A stretch of 64,000 bases of DNA from Comamonas sp. (lineage in GTDB: Bacteria; Pseudomonadota; Gammaproteobacteria; Burkholderiales; Burkholderiaceae_C): contig JAITLR010000009.1 of assembly GCA_031277805.1 (NCBI GenBank), forward strand, positions 682,001-746,000, written 5' to 3'. A program made the translations under genes and the position numbers. This document shows, one piece after another, positions 43,930 to 54,377 of the stretch; the stretch's first letter is position 1, and the number at the start of each line of letters is the position of its first letter. The notes under the pieces were generated by a model that was given only the letters and a program-made list of their open reading frames with translations, ran no database searches and was not told the DNA's origin.

Positions 43930-44816
43930 GCGCGTACCTTTTCCTTGAGCACTTGTAGCAGATATTGTCCGTAGCCATTCTTGACCAGTGCCTGGCCCAG
44001 CTTCTCCAGCTGAGCAGCGTCAATCCATTTCTGGCGATAGGCGATTTCTTCCGGGCAGGCCACTTTCAGGCCTTGGCGCTGCTGCAAGGTGGCGATGAAT
44101 TGCCCGGCTTCGAGCAGGCTGTCATGAGTACCGGTATCCAACCAGGCATAGCCTCGGCCCATCAGTTCCACATTGAGCCTGCCTTGCTGCAGATACATGC
44201 CGTTGAGGTCGGTAATTTCCAACTCACCCCGCGCCGAAGGCTTGACCTGCTTGGCCAGTTCCACCACCTGCTCGTCGTAGAAGTACAGACCGGTCACCGC
44301 ATAGTTGCTCTTGGGCAGCTTGGGCTTTTCTTCCAGCGACAGCACTTTGCCGTCGACATCGAACTCGGCCACGCCATAGCGCTCGGGGTCTTGCACATGG
44401 TAGGCAAACACCGTGGCACCGCCCTGCCACGAGTCTGCCTTCCTGAGCAGCGGCTGGAAGTCATGGCCGTAGAAGATGTTGTCACCCAGGACCAGGGCAC
44501 TGGGAGCACCGTTGAGGAATTTCTCGCCAATCAGGAAAGCCTGGGCCAGCCCATCCGGGCTGGGCTGCACCTCATATTGAAGATTCAAGCCCCACTGGCT
44601 GCCATCACCCAGCAGTTGCTCGAAGCGTGGCGTATCCTGCGGCGTGCTGATGATCAGAATGTCCCGGATGCCCGCCAGCATCAGCGTGCTCAGCGGGTAG
44701 TAGATCATGGGCTTGTCGTAGATCGGCAGCAGCTGTTTGCTGATGGCCAAAGTGGCAGGGTGCAGACGTGTGCCGGAGCCGCCAGCCAGAATGATGCCTT
44801 TGCGCTGTGTCGTCAT
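43926..44816 (-). CDS. rmlA: Glucose-1-phosphate thymidylyltransferase
   Basis: This 296-residue nucleotidyltransferase makes dTDP-glucose from dTTP and glucose-1-phosphate. [20 protein letters not shown] is the nucleotide-binding start, and [11 protein letters not shown] plus [19 protein letters not shown] are hallmark segments. It is preceded by a 63-base gap with a strong hairpin (44833-44865) that separates it from rmlD. Confidence 0.97.
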   Translation of the reverse strand: MTTQRKGIILAGGSGTRLHPATLAISKQLLPIYDKPMIYYPLSTLMLAGIRDILIISTPQDTPRFEQLLGDGSQWGLNLQYEVQPSPDGLAQAFLIGEKFLNGAPSALVLGDNIFYGHDFQPLLRKADSWQGGATVFAYHVQDPERYGVAEFDVDGKVLSLEEKPKLPKSNYAVTGLYFYDEQVVELAKQVKPSARGELEITDLNGMYLQQGRLNVELMGRGYAWLDTGTHDSLLEAGQFIATLQQRQGLKVACPEEIAYRQKWIDAAQLEKLGQALVKNGYGQYLLQVLKEKVRA

Positions 44817-44832
44817 GACGAATAAATTGATA

Positions 44833-44865
44833 GCTTCAAACGCTTTCCAGACAAGCGTTTGAAGC
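44833..44865. repeat. Perfect hairpin of the dispersed family, copy f
   Basis: GCTTCAAACGCTT (44833-44845) and AAGCGTTTGAAGC (44853-44865) are perfect 13-base inverted arms around a seven-base loop. The core AACGCTT/AAGCGTT differs from the family AGCGCTT/AAGCGCT by paired changes. TTGATA precedes it as in other copies. Confidence 0.8.
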
Positions 44866-44879
44866 GGGTTTCTTGAAAA

Positions 44880-45785
44880 TTACAGAATCTCGCGCAGCAT
44901 GCGCTCCACGCCTTGCGGCCATGCGGGCAGATGCAGTTGCATGACCGATTGCAGCTTTTGCGTATCCAGGCGCGAGTTCAAGGGTCGCGCTGCTGGCGTC
45001 GGGAAGGCCGTGGTCGGCACGGCGGCAATGCTTTGCACCTTCCAGTCCAGATCCGGGCGCAGGTTCTGTGCGCGCTCGATCACATGGCTGGCATAAGCAT
45101 GCCAGCTGGTTTCTCCTGCGGCAACCAGATGGTAGAGACCGCCATCGCCTTCATGGGCGCTCACATGGCGTACGGCATGGGCCGTGACATCTGCAATCAG
45201 ATCGGCGCCGGTGGGCGCTCCCCATTGGTCGTTGATCACGCTGAGCGCTTCACGCTCCTGCGCCAGGCGCAGCATGGTCTTGGCAAAATTGCCGCCACGC
45301 GCTGCATAGACCCAGCTGGTACGAAAAATCAGATGGCGGCAATGGGTAGCCGCAATCCGCTGCTCGCCTTCGAGCTTGGTGCGACCATAGACCGATAGCG
45401 GCCCGGTCGCATCATCTTCCTTGCGTGCCACACTGCCGGAGCCATCGAAGACATAGTCGGTGCTGTAGTGCACCAGCAAGGCACCCAGGCTTTTAGCCTC
45501 CAGCGCCATGACTTCGGGTGCTTCGGCGTTCAGGCGCAAAGCCAGATCCGGCTCGCTCTCGGCCTTGTCCACTGCCGTATGCGCTGCAGCATTGATGATC
45601 ACGTCTGGACGTACACGGCGAATGGTCTGCGCCAATGTCTGCAGATCGCCGACATCACCGCGCAGGCCATTCCCATCCACATTCACGCTCTGGCGATCCA
45701 GCGCAATCACCTCACCCAGAGGGGCAAGACTGCGCTGCAGCTCCCAGCCGACCTGCCCGTTCTTGCCCAGCAGCAGCAGCTTCAT
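44880..45785 (-). CDS. rmlD: dTDP-4-dehydrorhamnose reductase
   Basis: This 301-residue SDR reduces the 4-keto group to give dTDP-L-rhamnose. [14 protein letters not shown] is the NADPH motif, [12 protein letters not shown] the active-site serine/threonine strand, and YGRTKLEGE the Tyr-Lys pair. ATG 45785 overlaps the rmlB stop by four bases; the open frame to 45878 lies inside rmlB and is not used. The order B-D-A-C is common in Gram-negative bacteria. Confidence 0.96.
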   Translation of the reverse strand: MKLLLLGKNGQVGWELQRSLAPLGEVIALDRQSVNVDGNGLRGDVGDLQTLAQTIRRVRPDVIINAAAHTAVDKAESEPDLALRLNAEAPEVMALEAKSLGALLVHYSTDYVFDGSGSVARKEDDATGPLSVYGRTKLEGEQRIAATHCRHLIFRTSWVYAARGGNFAKTMLRLAQEREALSVINDQWGAPTGADLIADVTAHAVRHVSAHEGDGGLYHLVAAGETSWHAYASHVIERAQNLRPDLDWKVQSIAAVPTTAFPTPAARPLNSRLDTQKLQSVMQLHLPAWPQGVERMLREIL

Positions 45786-46852
45786 GCCGAAGCCTCGCCG
45801 GTGTACTGCTTTTGCACCCAGTCGCGGTAGGCACCCGATTGCACATTGGCCACCCATTCGGGGTTGTCCAGATACCATTGCACGGTCTTGCGAATACCGG
45901 TTTCGAAGGTCTCGGCGGGCTTCCAGCCCAGTTCCCGCTCCAGCTTGCGCGCATCGATGGCATAGCGGCGATCATGGCCAGGACGGTCCGTCACATAGCT
46001 GATCTGCTCGGCATAGGACTTGCCATCACCGCGTGGACGCAACTCGTCGAGCAAGGCGCAGACCGTCTTGACGATCTCGATATTGGCTTTTTCGTTCCAG
46101 CCACCTACGTTGTAGGTATCGCCCAGCTTGCCAGCCTCCAGCACGCGGCGAATGGCGCTGCAATGGTCGCGCACATAAAGCCAGTCGCGCACCTGCATGC
46201 CATCGCCATACACGGGCAAGGACTTGCCCGCCAGTGCGTTGACAATCATCAGCGGAATCAGCTTCTCCGGGAAATGCAGCGGGCCATAGTTATTGCTGCA
46301 ATTGGTCGTCAGCACCGGCAGGCCGTAGGTGTGATGCCAGGCTCGCACCAGATGATCGCTGGCTGCCTTGCTGGCCGAATACGGACTATTGGGCTCGTAA
46401 TTGTGTTCTTCGGTAAACGCAGGGTCCGTCGGCGCCAGTGTGCCGTAGACCTCGTCGGTGGAGACATGCAGAAAGCGAAAGCCGGACTTGGCCTCGCCTT
46501 CCAAGCCATTCCAGTAGGCGCGCACCGCCTCCAGCAGGCGGAAAGTGCCCACCACATTGGTCTGGATGAAATCCTCGGGGCCATGAATGGAGCGGTCCAC
46601 ATGGCTCTCGGCCGCAAAGTTCACCACGGCACGCGGCTTGTGCTCCGCCAGCAGCCGAGAGAGTTGTTTTTCATCACCAATATCGGCTTGCACAAAGATA
46701 TGGCGCTGATCGCCATCAATACCTTTCAGGTTCTCCCGATTGCCTGCATAGGTCAGCTTATCGATGTTGACCACGGATTCATTTGTGCTGGCAAGCCAGT
46801 CCAATACGAAATTAGCGCCAATAAAGCCCGCTCCGCCAGTCACAAAAATCAT
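45782..46852 (-). CDS. rmlB: dTDP-glucose 4,6-dehydratase
   Basis: This 356-residue extended SDR converts dTDP-glucose to the 4-keto-6-deoxy sugar. [15 protein letters not shown] is the NAD motif, [10 protein letters not shown] the catalytic Thr-Asp-Glu, and [15 protein letters not shown] the Tyr-Lys pair. It is the first gene of rmlBDAC. Rhamnosyltransferases are not present in this window, so the product feeds glycans encoded elsewhere. Confidence 0.97.
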   Translation of the reverse strand: MIFVTGGAGFIGANFVLDWLASTNESVVNIDKLTYAGNRENLKGIDGDQRHIFVQADIGDEKQLSRLLAEHKPRAVVNFAAESHVDRSIHGPEDFIQTNVVGTFRLLEAVRAYWNGLEGEAKSGFRFLHVSTDEVYGTLAPTDPAFTEEHNYEPNSPYSASKAASDHLVRAWHHTYGLPVLTTNCSNNYGPLHFPEKLIPLMIVNALAGKSLPVYGDGMQVRDWLYVRDHCSAIRRVLEAGKLGDTYNVGGWNEKANIEIVKTVCALLDELRPRGDGKSYAEQISYVTDRPGHDRRYAIDARKLERELGWKPAETFETGIRKTVQWYLDNPEWVANVQSGAYRDWVQKQYTGEASA

Positions 46853-46897
46853 GGGAAGAACCTCAAATCATGAAAAATCATTCGGGTGATCGTAACG

Positions 46898-47671
46898 TCA
46901 ACCCCAACGCTTCTCCGCCATCACCAGCAAACCATCAAAAATCAGGTTGTTGACGAGCTGAAAAGGCCTTGTCATGCTTGGAGACATCTTCCAGCCCGCA
47001 CCACCGGCCATGATGCACATAGGCTCTGCCTGGCAGTGCTCTGCCAGGTGCTGATACAGCCGCTCTACCGCCCCGGCAATGGCGTAGGTACCACCGCTGG
47101 TCAAAGCGTCGCTGGTGTTCTTCGGGAACGGCTTGACGTCTCCCGTCGGCACATGCAGACCCGCCGTCCCTCCTTCAAGAGCGCGCAGCATGATGCCATG
47201 GCCTGGAATGATCAGCCCGCCCAGAAAGTGCCCCTCGGCGTCCATGGCATCCACGGTCACGGCCGTACCGACCATCACCGTGACCAGAGGCCTCTGCGGT
47301 CCTTGCTGCAACATGTGGTGACGCGCCCCAATCATGGCCACCCAACGGTCTGCGCCCAAACGCGAAGGATGGTCATAACCATTGCTCACACCGGCTTCCT
47401 GCAAGGAGGGCACAACCCACTGCGGCTCCAGGCTCCAGCCCAGCATCTGCTCGATCTGCTCATGCACCCTGCGTCTGGCGGACTCGCCTGCCACCACACA
47501 GCCCAGCATGCGATCCGGTGCGGGCAAACCAGCCCAGGCTCCCTCCGCCAACCGCTCGATATGCTCCAGAAACTCTGCCCCATGAGCCAGCAAAGCAGCG
47601 CCAGGCCGATGATCTTCATACATGGCCCACTTCAAACGAGTGTTGCCAATGTCTATGGCCAAAAATGTCAT
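46898..47671 (-). CDS. coaX: Type III pantothenate kinase
   Basis: This 257-residue ASKHA-fold kinase phosphorylates pantothenate, the first step of CoA synthesis, and is not inhibited by CoA as type I enzymes are. [15 protein letters not shown] is the phosphate-1 loop. [14 protein letters not shown] and [19 protein letters not shown] are conserved segments with the catalytic aspartate. It lies 45 bases upstream of rmlB on the same strand and is divergent from the BON-LysM gene. Confidence 0.94.
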   Translation of the reverse strand: MTFLAIDIGNTRLKWAMYEDHRPGAALLAHGAEFLEHIERLAEGAWAGLPAPDRMLGCVVAGESARRRVHEQIEQMLGWSLEPQWVVPSLQEAGVSNGYDHPSRLGADRWVAMIGARHHMLQQGPQRPLVTVMVGTAVTVDAMDAEGHFLGGLIIPGHGIMLRALEGGTAGLHVPTGDVKPFPKNTSDALTSGGTYAIAGAVERLYQHLAEHCQAEPMCIMAGGAGWKMSPSMTRPFQLVNNLIFDGLLVMAEKRWG

Positions 47672-47845
47672 GCGGCGGATTATCAGTATTTTTGCCTGTC
47701 ATGAACCGATCAAAGTCGCATCCATTACAACAGACGCGGAAATTGTCAAAGAATTGGCACTGCAGCAATCCTTAACAGTCCAGACCTCAATTCACGTTAC
47801 ATTGGTCTGCTTTCATTCCGTCCACTCACTTTAAGGAGTCAATCC

Positions 47846-48316
47846 ATGGGTTTGTTCAGCTTTATCAAAGAAGCCGGTGAAAAACTGTTTGGCGGTGGCG
47901 ATGCGCATGCTGCCACCCCATCCGAGGACTTGAATGTCAAGGCCGCTCAGGCTATTGCGACCTATATCAACACCCAGAATCTGGGCGTTTCCAGTCTGCA
48001 AGTGCAGTTCGACGGCTCCCAAGGCAAGGTGACTGTGCAAGGCGTGGCGCCCACACAGGCCGCCAAGGAAAAAGTGACGCTGTGCTGCGGCAATGTGGCC
48101 AATGTCCAGTCCGTGGACAACCAGATGACCGTCACTACTCCGGAGCCCGAGGCCCAGTATCACGATGTGGTACGCGGCGACACGCTGTCGGCTATCTCTA
48201 AAAAGTACTACGGCGATGCCAACAAATACAACGCCATCTTCGAGGCCAACAAGCCCATGCTGACCAGCCCCGACAAGATCTACCCTGGCCAGAAGCTGCG
48301 TATTCCCGCTCTGTAA
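47846..48316 (+). CDS. BON and LysM domain protein (Kbp/YgaU-like)
   Basis: This 156-residue protein has a BON domain (about 30-95) and a C-terminal LysM domain (about 108-155: HDVVRGDTLSAISKKYYGD ... KIYPGQKLRIP). E. coli Kbp has the same layout and binds potassium. No signal peptide is visible, as in Kbp. The start is firm: AAGGAG lies nine bases before ATG 47846. A strong terminator follows, so it is a single-gene unit. Confidence 0.93.
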   Translation: MGLFSFIKEAGEKLFGGGDAHAATPSEDLNVKAAQAIATYINTQNLGVSSLQVQFDGSQGKVTVQGVAPTQAAKEKVTLCCGNVANVQSVDNQMTVTTPEPEAQYHDVVRGDTLSAISKKYYGDANKYNAIFEANKPMLTSPDKIYPGQKLRIPAL

Positions 48317-48330
48317 TTGGAGCTTCTATT

Positions 48331-48360
48331 AAAAAGCGCTCAACGGAGCGCTTTTTCTTT
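48331..48360 (+). terminator. Rho-independent terminator after BON-LysM gene
   Basis: AAAAAGCGCTC (48331-48341) pairs perfectly with GAGCGCTTTTT (48346-48356) around AACG, and TTTTTCTTTT completes the tail. It lies 15 bases after the stop and before the galE start. Confidence 0.93.
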
Positions 48361-48385
48361 TGGCACAGGCACTAGACTCACACTC

Positions 48386-49408
48386 ATGAAAACCTTGCTC
48401 ACAGGCGGCGCCGGGTATATCGGCAGCCATACAGCCATTGAACTGATCAGCCATGGCCATGAGGTCGTGATTTTTGACAACTTCAGCAACAGCCATCCTG
48501 AAGCTGTGCGCCGCGTGGAGCGGATCACGGGGCGCACCATTACCGTCATTCAAGGCGATGTCCGAGATCAACAAGCACTTGAAACAGCGCTTGAGCAACA
48601 CGGCATCGATAGCGTGGTGCACTTTGCCGGCAAAAAGGCAGTTGGCGAATCCGTTGCACAGCCGGTGGACTACTACGACAACAATGTCAACGGCACGCTG
48701 GTCCTGCTGCGCGCCATGAAGAACCACAACGTGAGCAAGCTTGTCTTCAGCTCTTCTGCCACCGTATACGGCTCTCCGCAGTATCTCCCACTGGATGAGA
48801 AGCATGCGACCTCGGTGACCAACCCTTATGGTCGCAGCAAGCTGATGGTCGAGGAAATTCTGGCTGACCTGTATCACTCAGATCCTCAATGGTCCCTGGC
48901 CGTGCTGCGCTACTTCAACCCCATCGGCGCCCACGAAAGCGGTCTGATTGGTGAAGACCCCTCCGATATTCCCAACAACCTGCTTCCCTATATCGCCCAG
49001 GTTGCCGTGGGCCGTCGCCAGCAGCTGCAGATTTTCGGCGGAGACTACGACACGGTGGATGGCACGGGCGTTCGCGACTATATCCACGTGGTCGATCTGG
49101 CGCGCGGCCATGTCAAAGCCCTGGAAAAGCTGACCCAACTCAGCCAGCCAGAGCTTCTGACGGTGAATCTGGGCACGGGCAACGGCTATAGCGTGCTTGA
49201 GGTTCTTCATGCCTTTGAAAAGGCCTGTGGCAAATCCTTGCCATACGCCATCACGGACCGCCGCCCTGGTGATGTCGCCAGCTGCTATGCCAACCCTTCC
49301 CACGCTCTGGCGACCCTGGGCTGGCAGGCCCAGCACAGCCTGGATGAAATGTGCGCCGATACCTGGCGCTGGCAAAGCCAGAACCCCAACGGTTATCGCC
49401 AGGCTTGA
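48386..49408 (+). CDS. galE: UDP-glucose 4-epimerase
   Basis: This 340-residue extended SDR interconverts UDP-glucose and UDP-galactose. GGAGYIGSHTAIEL is the NAD motif, SSSATVYG the catalytic serine strand and NPYGRSKLMVEE the Tyr-Lys pair. ATG 48386 is chosen because the open frame back to 48317 runs through the terminator hairpin. It supplies UDP-Gal for envelope polysaccharides and converges on the rhodanese gene with a 21-base gap. Confidence 0.96.
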   Translation: MKTLLTGGAGYIGSHTAIELISHGHEVVIFDNFSNSHPEAVRRVERITGRTITVIQGDVRDQQALETALEQHGIDSVVHFAGKKAVGESVAQPVDYYDNNVNGTLVLLRAMKNHNVSKLVFSSSATVYGSPQYLPLDEKHATSVTNPYGRSKLMVEEILADLYHSDPQWSLAVLRYFNPIGAHESGLIGEDPSDIPNNLLPYIAQVAVGRRQQLQIFGGDYDTVDGTGVRDYIHVVDLARGHVKALEKLTQLSQPELLTVNLGTGNGYSVLEVLHAFEKACGKSLPYAITDRRPGDVASCYANPSHALATLGWQAQHSLDEMCADTWRWQSQNPNGYRQA

Positions 49409-49429
49409 TAGCGTCTTGGCCCTGGCTTC

Positions 49430-49849
49430 TTACTGGCTCCAGGGCAGGCCGCGCTTGCGCCAGCCGCCCAGCTGGCCTCGCTGGCCCGCGGCATTCACGT
49501 CACCCTCAAAGCCTTCCAGGATGTTGTAGGCCTCGATTCCCAGGCCTGCGGCTCTCTGGGCAGCAGCCACCGAGCGCACACCGCTGCGGCACAGCAGCAC
49601 CAGCTTCCTGCCTGCGGGCACGGCCGCGCGTAGTTGGGCATCAAAATCGGTATTCATGGCCATTCCCGGCCACTGCTTCCAGGCAACAGCGATCGCGCCG
49701 GGGACCTTTCCCACCCATTCACGCTCGGCATCGGTACGCACATCGACCAGGACGGCTTCGCCGCCTTGCACCCATTTCCATGCCAGCTCGGCGGCGATAT
49801 TGCCTGCATAGCCCTCGGCAGGCTCGATGGTTTCAGAGATTGGATTCAT
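49430..49849 (-). CDS. Rhodanese-like domain protein
   Basis: This 139-residue single-domain rhodanese has the active-site loop LLCRSGVRSVAAAQ (CRSGVR, catalytic cysteine near residue 81) and the strand VLVDVRTDAEREWVG. It may transfer sulfane sulfur to cyanide or a thiol acceptor in the cytoplasm. AAGGA lies six bases before ATG 49849. It follows the metallopeptidase gene by 30 bases and may be cotranscribed. Confidence 0.92.
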   Translation of the reverse strand: MNPISETIEPAEGYAGNIAAELAWKWVQGGEAVLVDVRTDAEREWVGKVPGAIAVAWKQWPGMAMNTDFDAQLRAAVPAGRKLVLLCRSGVRSVAAAQRAAGLGIEAYNILEGFEGDVNAAGQRGQLGGWRKRGLPWSQ

Positions 49850-49879
49850 GGTCTGTCCTTGCATAGTGTGTGGCGCTCT

Positions 49880-50866
49880 TCAGTCCCAGCTGGGCAAAGG
49901 CTTGTCTCTCAAAGTTCTGCGCAATTGCTTCCAGTCGGGAAGCATCTGCTCCACCACAGCCCAGAACTGCGGGCTGTGATCCATATGGTGCAGATGAGCA
50001 AGCTCATGAACCACCACATAGTCGATGATTCTCGGCGCGTGCTGCATCAGGCGCCAGTTCAGGCGTATCACACCGGCGCTGGTCGCACTGCCCCAGCGCG
50101 TATTGGCACTGCTCAGGCGCAACGCGCTCCAGCGCACCCCCATCCGGGGCGCATAGTGCAGCATACGTGCTGTGAAATGACTGCGTGCTTCGCGCAGTAT
50201 CCAGGCCTGCACCGTCGCGCGGACCTGTGCGGGTGGCGCATCCGAGTCCAATGGCAAATGCAGATACTGCCCTCCATCCGCACGCTGCTCACGATAAGTC
50301 TGGCGGGTACGAACAGGATTGGACGCCCCGCCCGTCAGGCACAGCCGCATGGGAACGCTCCAATAGTCGAGCAGACCACCCTCCTGCCAGAGAATGCGTG
50401 CCTCGTTCTTCAGCTGTTGACGCTGCCCCGCCTCCTGCAGCTTGCGCACAATCCAGTCGGCCTTGGTCTGCAACGCCGCTTCGATCTCGGCCATGCCCAC
50501 CCAGCGTGGAGCTGTGACATCCAGTCCTTTGGCACTGACTGAAAAACCAATACTGCGCCGTGCCGAGCGACGCAGCAGATAGGCGATAGGCAGGCCTTGC
50601 AGTTGCACTGCATGGCTGGCCAGAGGATGAACTGGCAGCGGGGCCGGCTCATCCTCTTCTAAATCAATAGCTTCCACCGCTTGCCCCACCTGCGCTTGGG
50701 CGGGATTTTCTTCAAAATTCAGATCGGCTTGAGGCAAGGTTTGAGACAGCGTCGGCACCGACGGCTTGCTCACCCGCCGCCGTGGAATCAGCTGCCCTCG
50801 CCCATCGTCCACCACGGGTGGCACCAGCCATTGCCAGCCCTGCTGCAAAGAATCGTCGCTGGACAT
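49880..50866 (-). CDS. SprT/YgjP-like zinc metallopeptidase
   Basis: This protein has about 328 residues. The zinc site is VVHELAHLHHMDHSPQFW (HExxH plus a downstream histidine) near residue 285. The pattern, with WGSATSAGVIRLNWRLMQ before it, fits the YgjP/DUF45 family. An acidic Ala/Glu-rich insert at about residues 50-75 is encoded by DNA resembling the dispersed intergenic hairpin repeat (50664-50700). ATG 50875 is an equally possible start. It follows the acyltransferase gene closely. Its physiological substrate is unknown. Confidence 0.85.
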   Translation of the reverse strand: MSSDDSLQQGWQWLVPPVVDDGRGQLIPRRRVSKPSVPTLSQTLPQADLNFEENPAQAQVGQAVEAIDLEEDEPAPLPVHPLASHAVQLQGLPIAYLLRRSARRSIGFSVSAKGLDVTAPRWVGMAEIEAALQTKADWIVRKLQEAGQRQQLKNEARILWQEGGLLDYWSVPMRLCLTGGASNPVRTRQTYREQRADGGQYLHLPLDSDAPPAQVRATVQAWILREARSHFTARMLHYAPRMGVRWSALRLSSANTRWGSATSAGVIRLNWRLMQHAPRIIDYVVVHELAHLHHMDHSPQFWAVVEQMLPDWKQLRRTLRDKPLPSWD

Positions 50867-50879
50867 GGCATGCAATCAC

Positions 50880-51620
50880 TTATTTGCGATAGGCCTCTGG
50901 ATCCAGTCGCTGCATCTCGGCCTCGATCCAGGCCTCGACCTCGACCATCAGCTCGTCATGCTTGCGGCCAGCTGTGGGGATGGGCTTGCCGATGGACACA
51001 TCGACCATGCCCGACTTCTTGATGAAGGCCTTGCGCGGCCAGCATTTGGCCGATGTCACGGCAATCGGCACCACAGGTGCACCGGCCATGATGGCCAGAC
51101 GCGTGGCTCCGGTCTTGTACTCGCCCACCTCGCCACGGTTCACACGCGTGCCTTCAGGAAACATGATGACCCAGATGCCCTGATCCAGCAGGCGCTTGCC
51201 TTGCTCCACCACCTTGTGAAAGGCGCGCGAGCGCTGGGCCCGATCGATGTGAATCATGTCCAGCGCGCCTATGGACCAACCGAAGAACGGCACCTTCAGC
51301 AGTTCCTTCTTGAACACATAGGCCAGCGGGCGCGGCATGATGGCCGGCATCAGAAAAGTCTCGTAGGTGGACTGATGCTTGACCAGCAGCACCACACCCT
51401 GGCTCCCGTCGGCAGGCAGGTTTTCCATGCCCTGCACGCGGTACCGAACGCCCATGATGACGCGCGCGCTGTCCACCGACAGCTTGAGCCAGGCACGCGC
51501 CACGCGGTAGGCCTTGTCGGAGGAGCCGCTGACCCATTTGGTCAGCAACACACCAAAGGTATAGGGAATAACAGTGACAGCCATCCACAGCATGTGGAGG
51601 ACGGAGCGAATCAGGGACAT
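50880..51620 (-). CDS. 1-acylglycerol-3-phosphate acyltransferase (PlsC-like)
   Basis: This 246-residue inner-membrane acyltransferase adds the second acyl chain in phospholipid synthesis. The N-terminal hydrophobic stretch (about 5-30) anchors it. The catalytic box is KHQSTYET, where glutamate replaces the aspartate of the common HX4D motif, and FPEGTRVNRGE is the glycerol-phosphate site. The HX4E variant is known in some PlsC-like proteins. It lies between gmhB and the metallopeptidase gene. Confidence 0.9.
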   Translation of the reverse strand: MSLIRSVLHMLWMAVTVIPYTFGVLLTKWVSGSSDKAYRVARAWLKLSVDSARVIMGVRYRVQGMENLPADGSQGVVLLVKHQSTYETFLMPAIMPRPLAYVFKKELLKVPFFGWSIGALDMIHIDRAQRSRAFHKVVEQGKRLLDQGIWVIMFPEGTRVNRGEVGEYKTGATRLAIMAGAPVVPIAVTSAKCWPRKAFIKKSGMVDVSIGKPIPTAGRKHDELMVEVEAWIEAEMQRLDPEAYRK

Positions 51621-51680
51621 GAGGGCAATCGATGACAGAGGGCCATAACGCCTGCAAGGCGTACGAGATCAGCAAGAAAC

Positions 51681-51723
51681 ATAGCAGCTAGCGCTGAATT
51701 TTCAAGCGGTTGAAGCTATTTTT
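51681..51723 (-). repeat. Dispersed hairpin repeat, copy g
   Basis: Read on the minus strand this has AAAATAGCTTCAACCGCTTG, a short AT-rich spacer, then CAGCGCTAGCTGCTAT. It lies in the 118-base gap between gmhB and the plsC-like gene. Confidence 0.65.
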
Positions 51724-51738
51724 ACTTGAAATCCAGAA

Positions 51739-52326
51739 TCAATGCGAGGCAGGAGGCTCCTCGGCGGGATTGAGAATGTCGCCATCTCCCAGCGGCAGCA
51801 GCACATTGACCACCGCCTGCAGGTCGGCAAAACGTTCGCTCCCCTCAGGCAAGGTATCGCTTGCGCCTTCCAACAGCCGTCCCGTGGACTCCACAAACAT
51901 CAAGTGCGCACCCAGGGCCTGCCCTGCCTGCAGATGTTCAACGCCGCTGCCAATGGCCCAGATCTCCGAGCCCTCGGCACCATAACGCTCTGCCACTTGC
52001 TGAAACAGGGCCGGACGAGGCTTGCGGCAAGCGCAGTCCTCATCGGGCGCATGGGGGCAGAAGAACACCGCTTCCACACGTCCGCCAGCCGCCGCCAGTT
52101 CGCGGTGCATCTTGGCATGCACGGCATTGAGCTCGATCACGTCGAACAGCCCGCGCCCCAACCCAGGCTGATTGGTGACCACCACCACATGCCAGCCCGC
52201 ACGATTGAGGCGCGAGACCGCTTCAAGCGCACCAGGCACGGCCACCCATTCATCAGGACGGCCGATGAAACCATGGTCACCCCACTGATTGAGGGTGCCA
52301 TCGCGGTCAAGAATCGCAATCTTCAT
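51739..52326 (-). CDS. gmhB: D-glycero-beta-D-manno-heptose 1,7-bisphosphate 7-phosphatase
   Basis: This 195-residue HAD phosphatase removes the 7-phosphate in ADP-heptose synthesis for LPS core. ILDRDGTLNQWGDHG carries the nucleophile aspartate near residue 5. FCPHAPDEDCACRKPRP is the zinc-binding loop (Cys, His, Cys, Cys). It is downstream of fabB and its terminator and upstream of the plsC-like gene. Confidence 0.94.
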   Translation of the reverse strand: MKIAILDRDGTLNQWGDHGFIGRPDEWVAVPGALEAVSRLNRAGWHVVVVTNQPGLGRGLFDVIELNAVHAKMHRELAAAGGRVEAVFFCPHAPDEDCACRKPRPALFQQVAERYGAEGSEIWAIGSGVEHLQAGQALGAHLMFVESTGRLLEGASDTLPEGSERFADLQAVVNVLLPLGDGDILNPAEEPPASH

Positions 52327-52348
52327 GAGTGTGATGAGTGTGAATGAC

Positions 52349-52384
52349 AGAAAAAAGCCCGCTTACCAAACGGCCAAGCGGGCT
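52349..52384 (-). terminator. Rho-independent terminator after fabB
   Basis: On the minus strand AGCCCGCTT pairs with AAGCGGGCT across an 11-base loop, followed by TTTTTCTG. It separates fabA-fabB from gmhB. Confidence 0.88.
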
Positions 52385-52404
52385 GGCTTTCACGCGATGC
52401 GGAT

Positions 52405-53628
52405 TTACTGGCCTTCCCAGCGCTTGAGCACCAGAGAAGCATTGGTGCCGCCAAAACCAAAGCTGTTGGACAGCACGGTCTTGAGTTCGGCATCGCGCGT
52501 CTTCGTGACCAGAGGCATGTCACCCAGCAGCGGGTCGGGCGCTTCCACATTGGCCGAACCGGCGATAAAGCCCTTGTTGAGCATGATCAGGCAATAGATC
52601 GCTTCCTGCACACCCGTAGCCCCCAGCGAATGGCCGGTCAGCGACTTGGTGCTGGAGAACGGAGGCACCTTGTCACCGAACAGCTCGCGCATGGCGCGCA
52701 CTTCCTGCATATCGCCCACAGGGGTCGACGTGCCGTGGGTGTTGATGTAGTCGATGGGCGCATCAATGGTCTCCATGGCCTGCTTCATGCAGGCAATGGC
52801 GCCGTCGCCCGAAGGGGCCACCATGTCCTCGCCATCGCTGGTGGCGCCAAAGCCCACCACTTCGGCCAGGATGTGGGCACCACGCGCCAGCGCATGATCC
52901 AGACTTTCGAGCACCACGGCACCGCCGCCACCGGCAATCACGAAACCGTCACGATTGGCATCGTAGGCACGCGAGGCCTTCTCGGGCGTCTCGTTGTACT
53001 TGCTGGACATGGCTCCCATGCCGTCGAACAGCAGCGACATGCCCCAGGACAGCTCTTCACCGCCACCGGCAAACATCACATCCTGCATGCCCCAGGCGAT
53101 CTGCTGCGCAGCCGCGCCAATGCAGTGGGCCGAGGTGGAGCAAGCCGAGGTGATGGAATAGTTGATGCCCTTGACCTTGAAGTTGGTCGCCAGGCAGGCG
53201 GACACGGTAGAGCTCATGCAGCGTGTGACCTGATACGGTCCCACGCGGCGGATACCTTTTTCGCGCAGCGTGTCGGCCGCTTCGATCTGGTTGGCGGGAG
53301 AGCCGCCGCCCGAGCCCATGATCAGGCCGGTGCGCGGGTGGCTCACCTGTTCGGGCGTGAGACCGGCTTGCTTGATCGCGTCTTCCAGAGCGATCTGCGA
53401 ATAAGCCGCAGCATCGCCCATGAAGCGCAGCTGCTTGCGGTCAATGCGCGCTTCGATGTCGATCTCGGGAATGCCAGCCACCTGCGAGCGCATGCCCAGT
53501 TCGGTGAACTGGGACATCGCCTTGATGCCGGTGCGACTCTCACGCAGCGAGGTCTCCACCGTTGCCAGATCATTGCCGATGCACGAGACAATGCCCGCGC
53601 CGGTGATCACTACCCGCTTTTTGCTCAT
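52405..53628 (-). CDS. fabB: Beta-ketoacyl-ACP synthase I
   Basis: This 407-residue condensing enzyme elongates acyl chains and is required for unsaturated fatty acid synthesis with FabA. The nucleophile cysteine is in [13 protein letters not shown] (near residue 162). The two histidines are in [11 protein letters not shown] and [10 protein letters not shown]. It overlaps fabA by four bases and ends at a terminator. Confidence 0.96.
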   Translation of the reverse strand: MSKKRVVITGAGIVSCIGNDLATVETSLRESRTGIKAMSQFTELGMRSQVAGIPEIDIEARIDRKQLRFMGDAAAYSQIALEDAIKQAGLTPEQVSHPRTGLIMGSGGGSPANQIEAADTLREKGIRRVGPYQVTRCMSSTVSACLATNFKVKGINYSITSACSTSAHCIGAAAQQIAWGMQDVMFAGGGEELSWGMSLLFDGMGAMSSKYNETPEKASRAYDANRDGFVIAGGGGAVVLESLDHALARGAHILAEVVGFGATSDGEDMVAPSGDGAIACMKQAMETIDAPIDYINTHGTSTPVGDMQEVRAMRELFGDKVPPFSSTKSLTGHSLGATGVQEAIYCLIMLNKGFIAGSANVEAPDPLLGDMPLVTKTRDAELKTVLSNSFGFGGTNASLVLKRWEGQ

Positions 53629-54149
53629 GCTGCCGTTCCCTTGGCATCACCTTCGCGCAGAAACAGACCCACGCGCAGATCATTGGCCACGTAGATTTCC
53701 TTGCCATCGGCCAGCAGACGTGCATCGCCGATGGCCATGTTCAGCTTGCGCTTGATCACACGCTTGATATCAATTTCATATGTCACCAGTTTGACATCAG
53801 GACCCACTTCGCCGGTGAACTTGACTTCACCTGCACCCAGGGCGCGACCGCGACCGGGCAGGCGCAGCCAGGTCAGGTAAAAACCGATCAGCTGCCACAT
53901 GGCATCCAGGCCCAGGCAACCAGGCATGACGGGATCGCCCTGGAAGTGGCAGTCAAAGAACCACAGATCGGGCTTGACGTCCAGTTCCGCAACAATCTTG
54001 CCCAGACCATGGGCACCACCGTCCTCGGAGATATGTGTGATGCGATCAAACATCAGCATGGGGGGCAGGGGCAGACGGCCGCTATCGGCGCCAAACAGCT
54101 TGCCCTCACCAGAGGCGATCAGTTGTTCGTAGGAAAAAGATTCAGCCAT
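53625..54149 (-). CDS. fabA: 3-hydroxydecanoyl-ACP dehydratase/isomerase
   Basis: This 174-residue hotdog-fold enzyme introduces the cis double bond of unsaturated fatty acids in the anaerobic pathway. [20 protein letters not shown] contains the catalytic His and Asp. ATG 54149 gives the usual FabA length; the open frame to 54176 is not conserved in style. The pair fabA-fabB is translationally coupled. Confidence 0.96.
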   Translation of the reverse strand: MAESFSYEQLIASGEGKLFGADSGRLPLPPMLMFDRITHISEDGGAHGLGKIVAELDVKPDLWFFDCHFQGDPVMPGCLGLDAMWQLIGFYLTWLRLPGRGRALGAGEVKFTGEVGPDVKLVTYEIDIKRVIKRKLNMAIGDARLLADGKEIYVANDLRVGLFLREGDAKGTAA

Positions 54150-54377
54150 TCTCTCAATTGCTCCACGGCAGCCCATGGGAGCTACCTGTTACTTTATTCG
54201 GGGATCTGCAGTTCACACCCCAGCGGGGCGGTACAACCGGGCATTATCAAGGCTGGCGCACATGGCTGGCCACAATACCCATGATCAGGCCCGAAACTCT
54301 GCCACAAATGGCGTGAGCCTTGATGGCAGTCGTGCATTTTCCCGGTAGCGGACTCCGCCATAGCCTCGGCTCAACCC

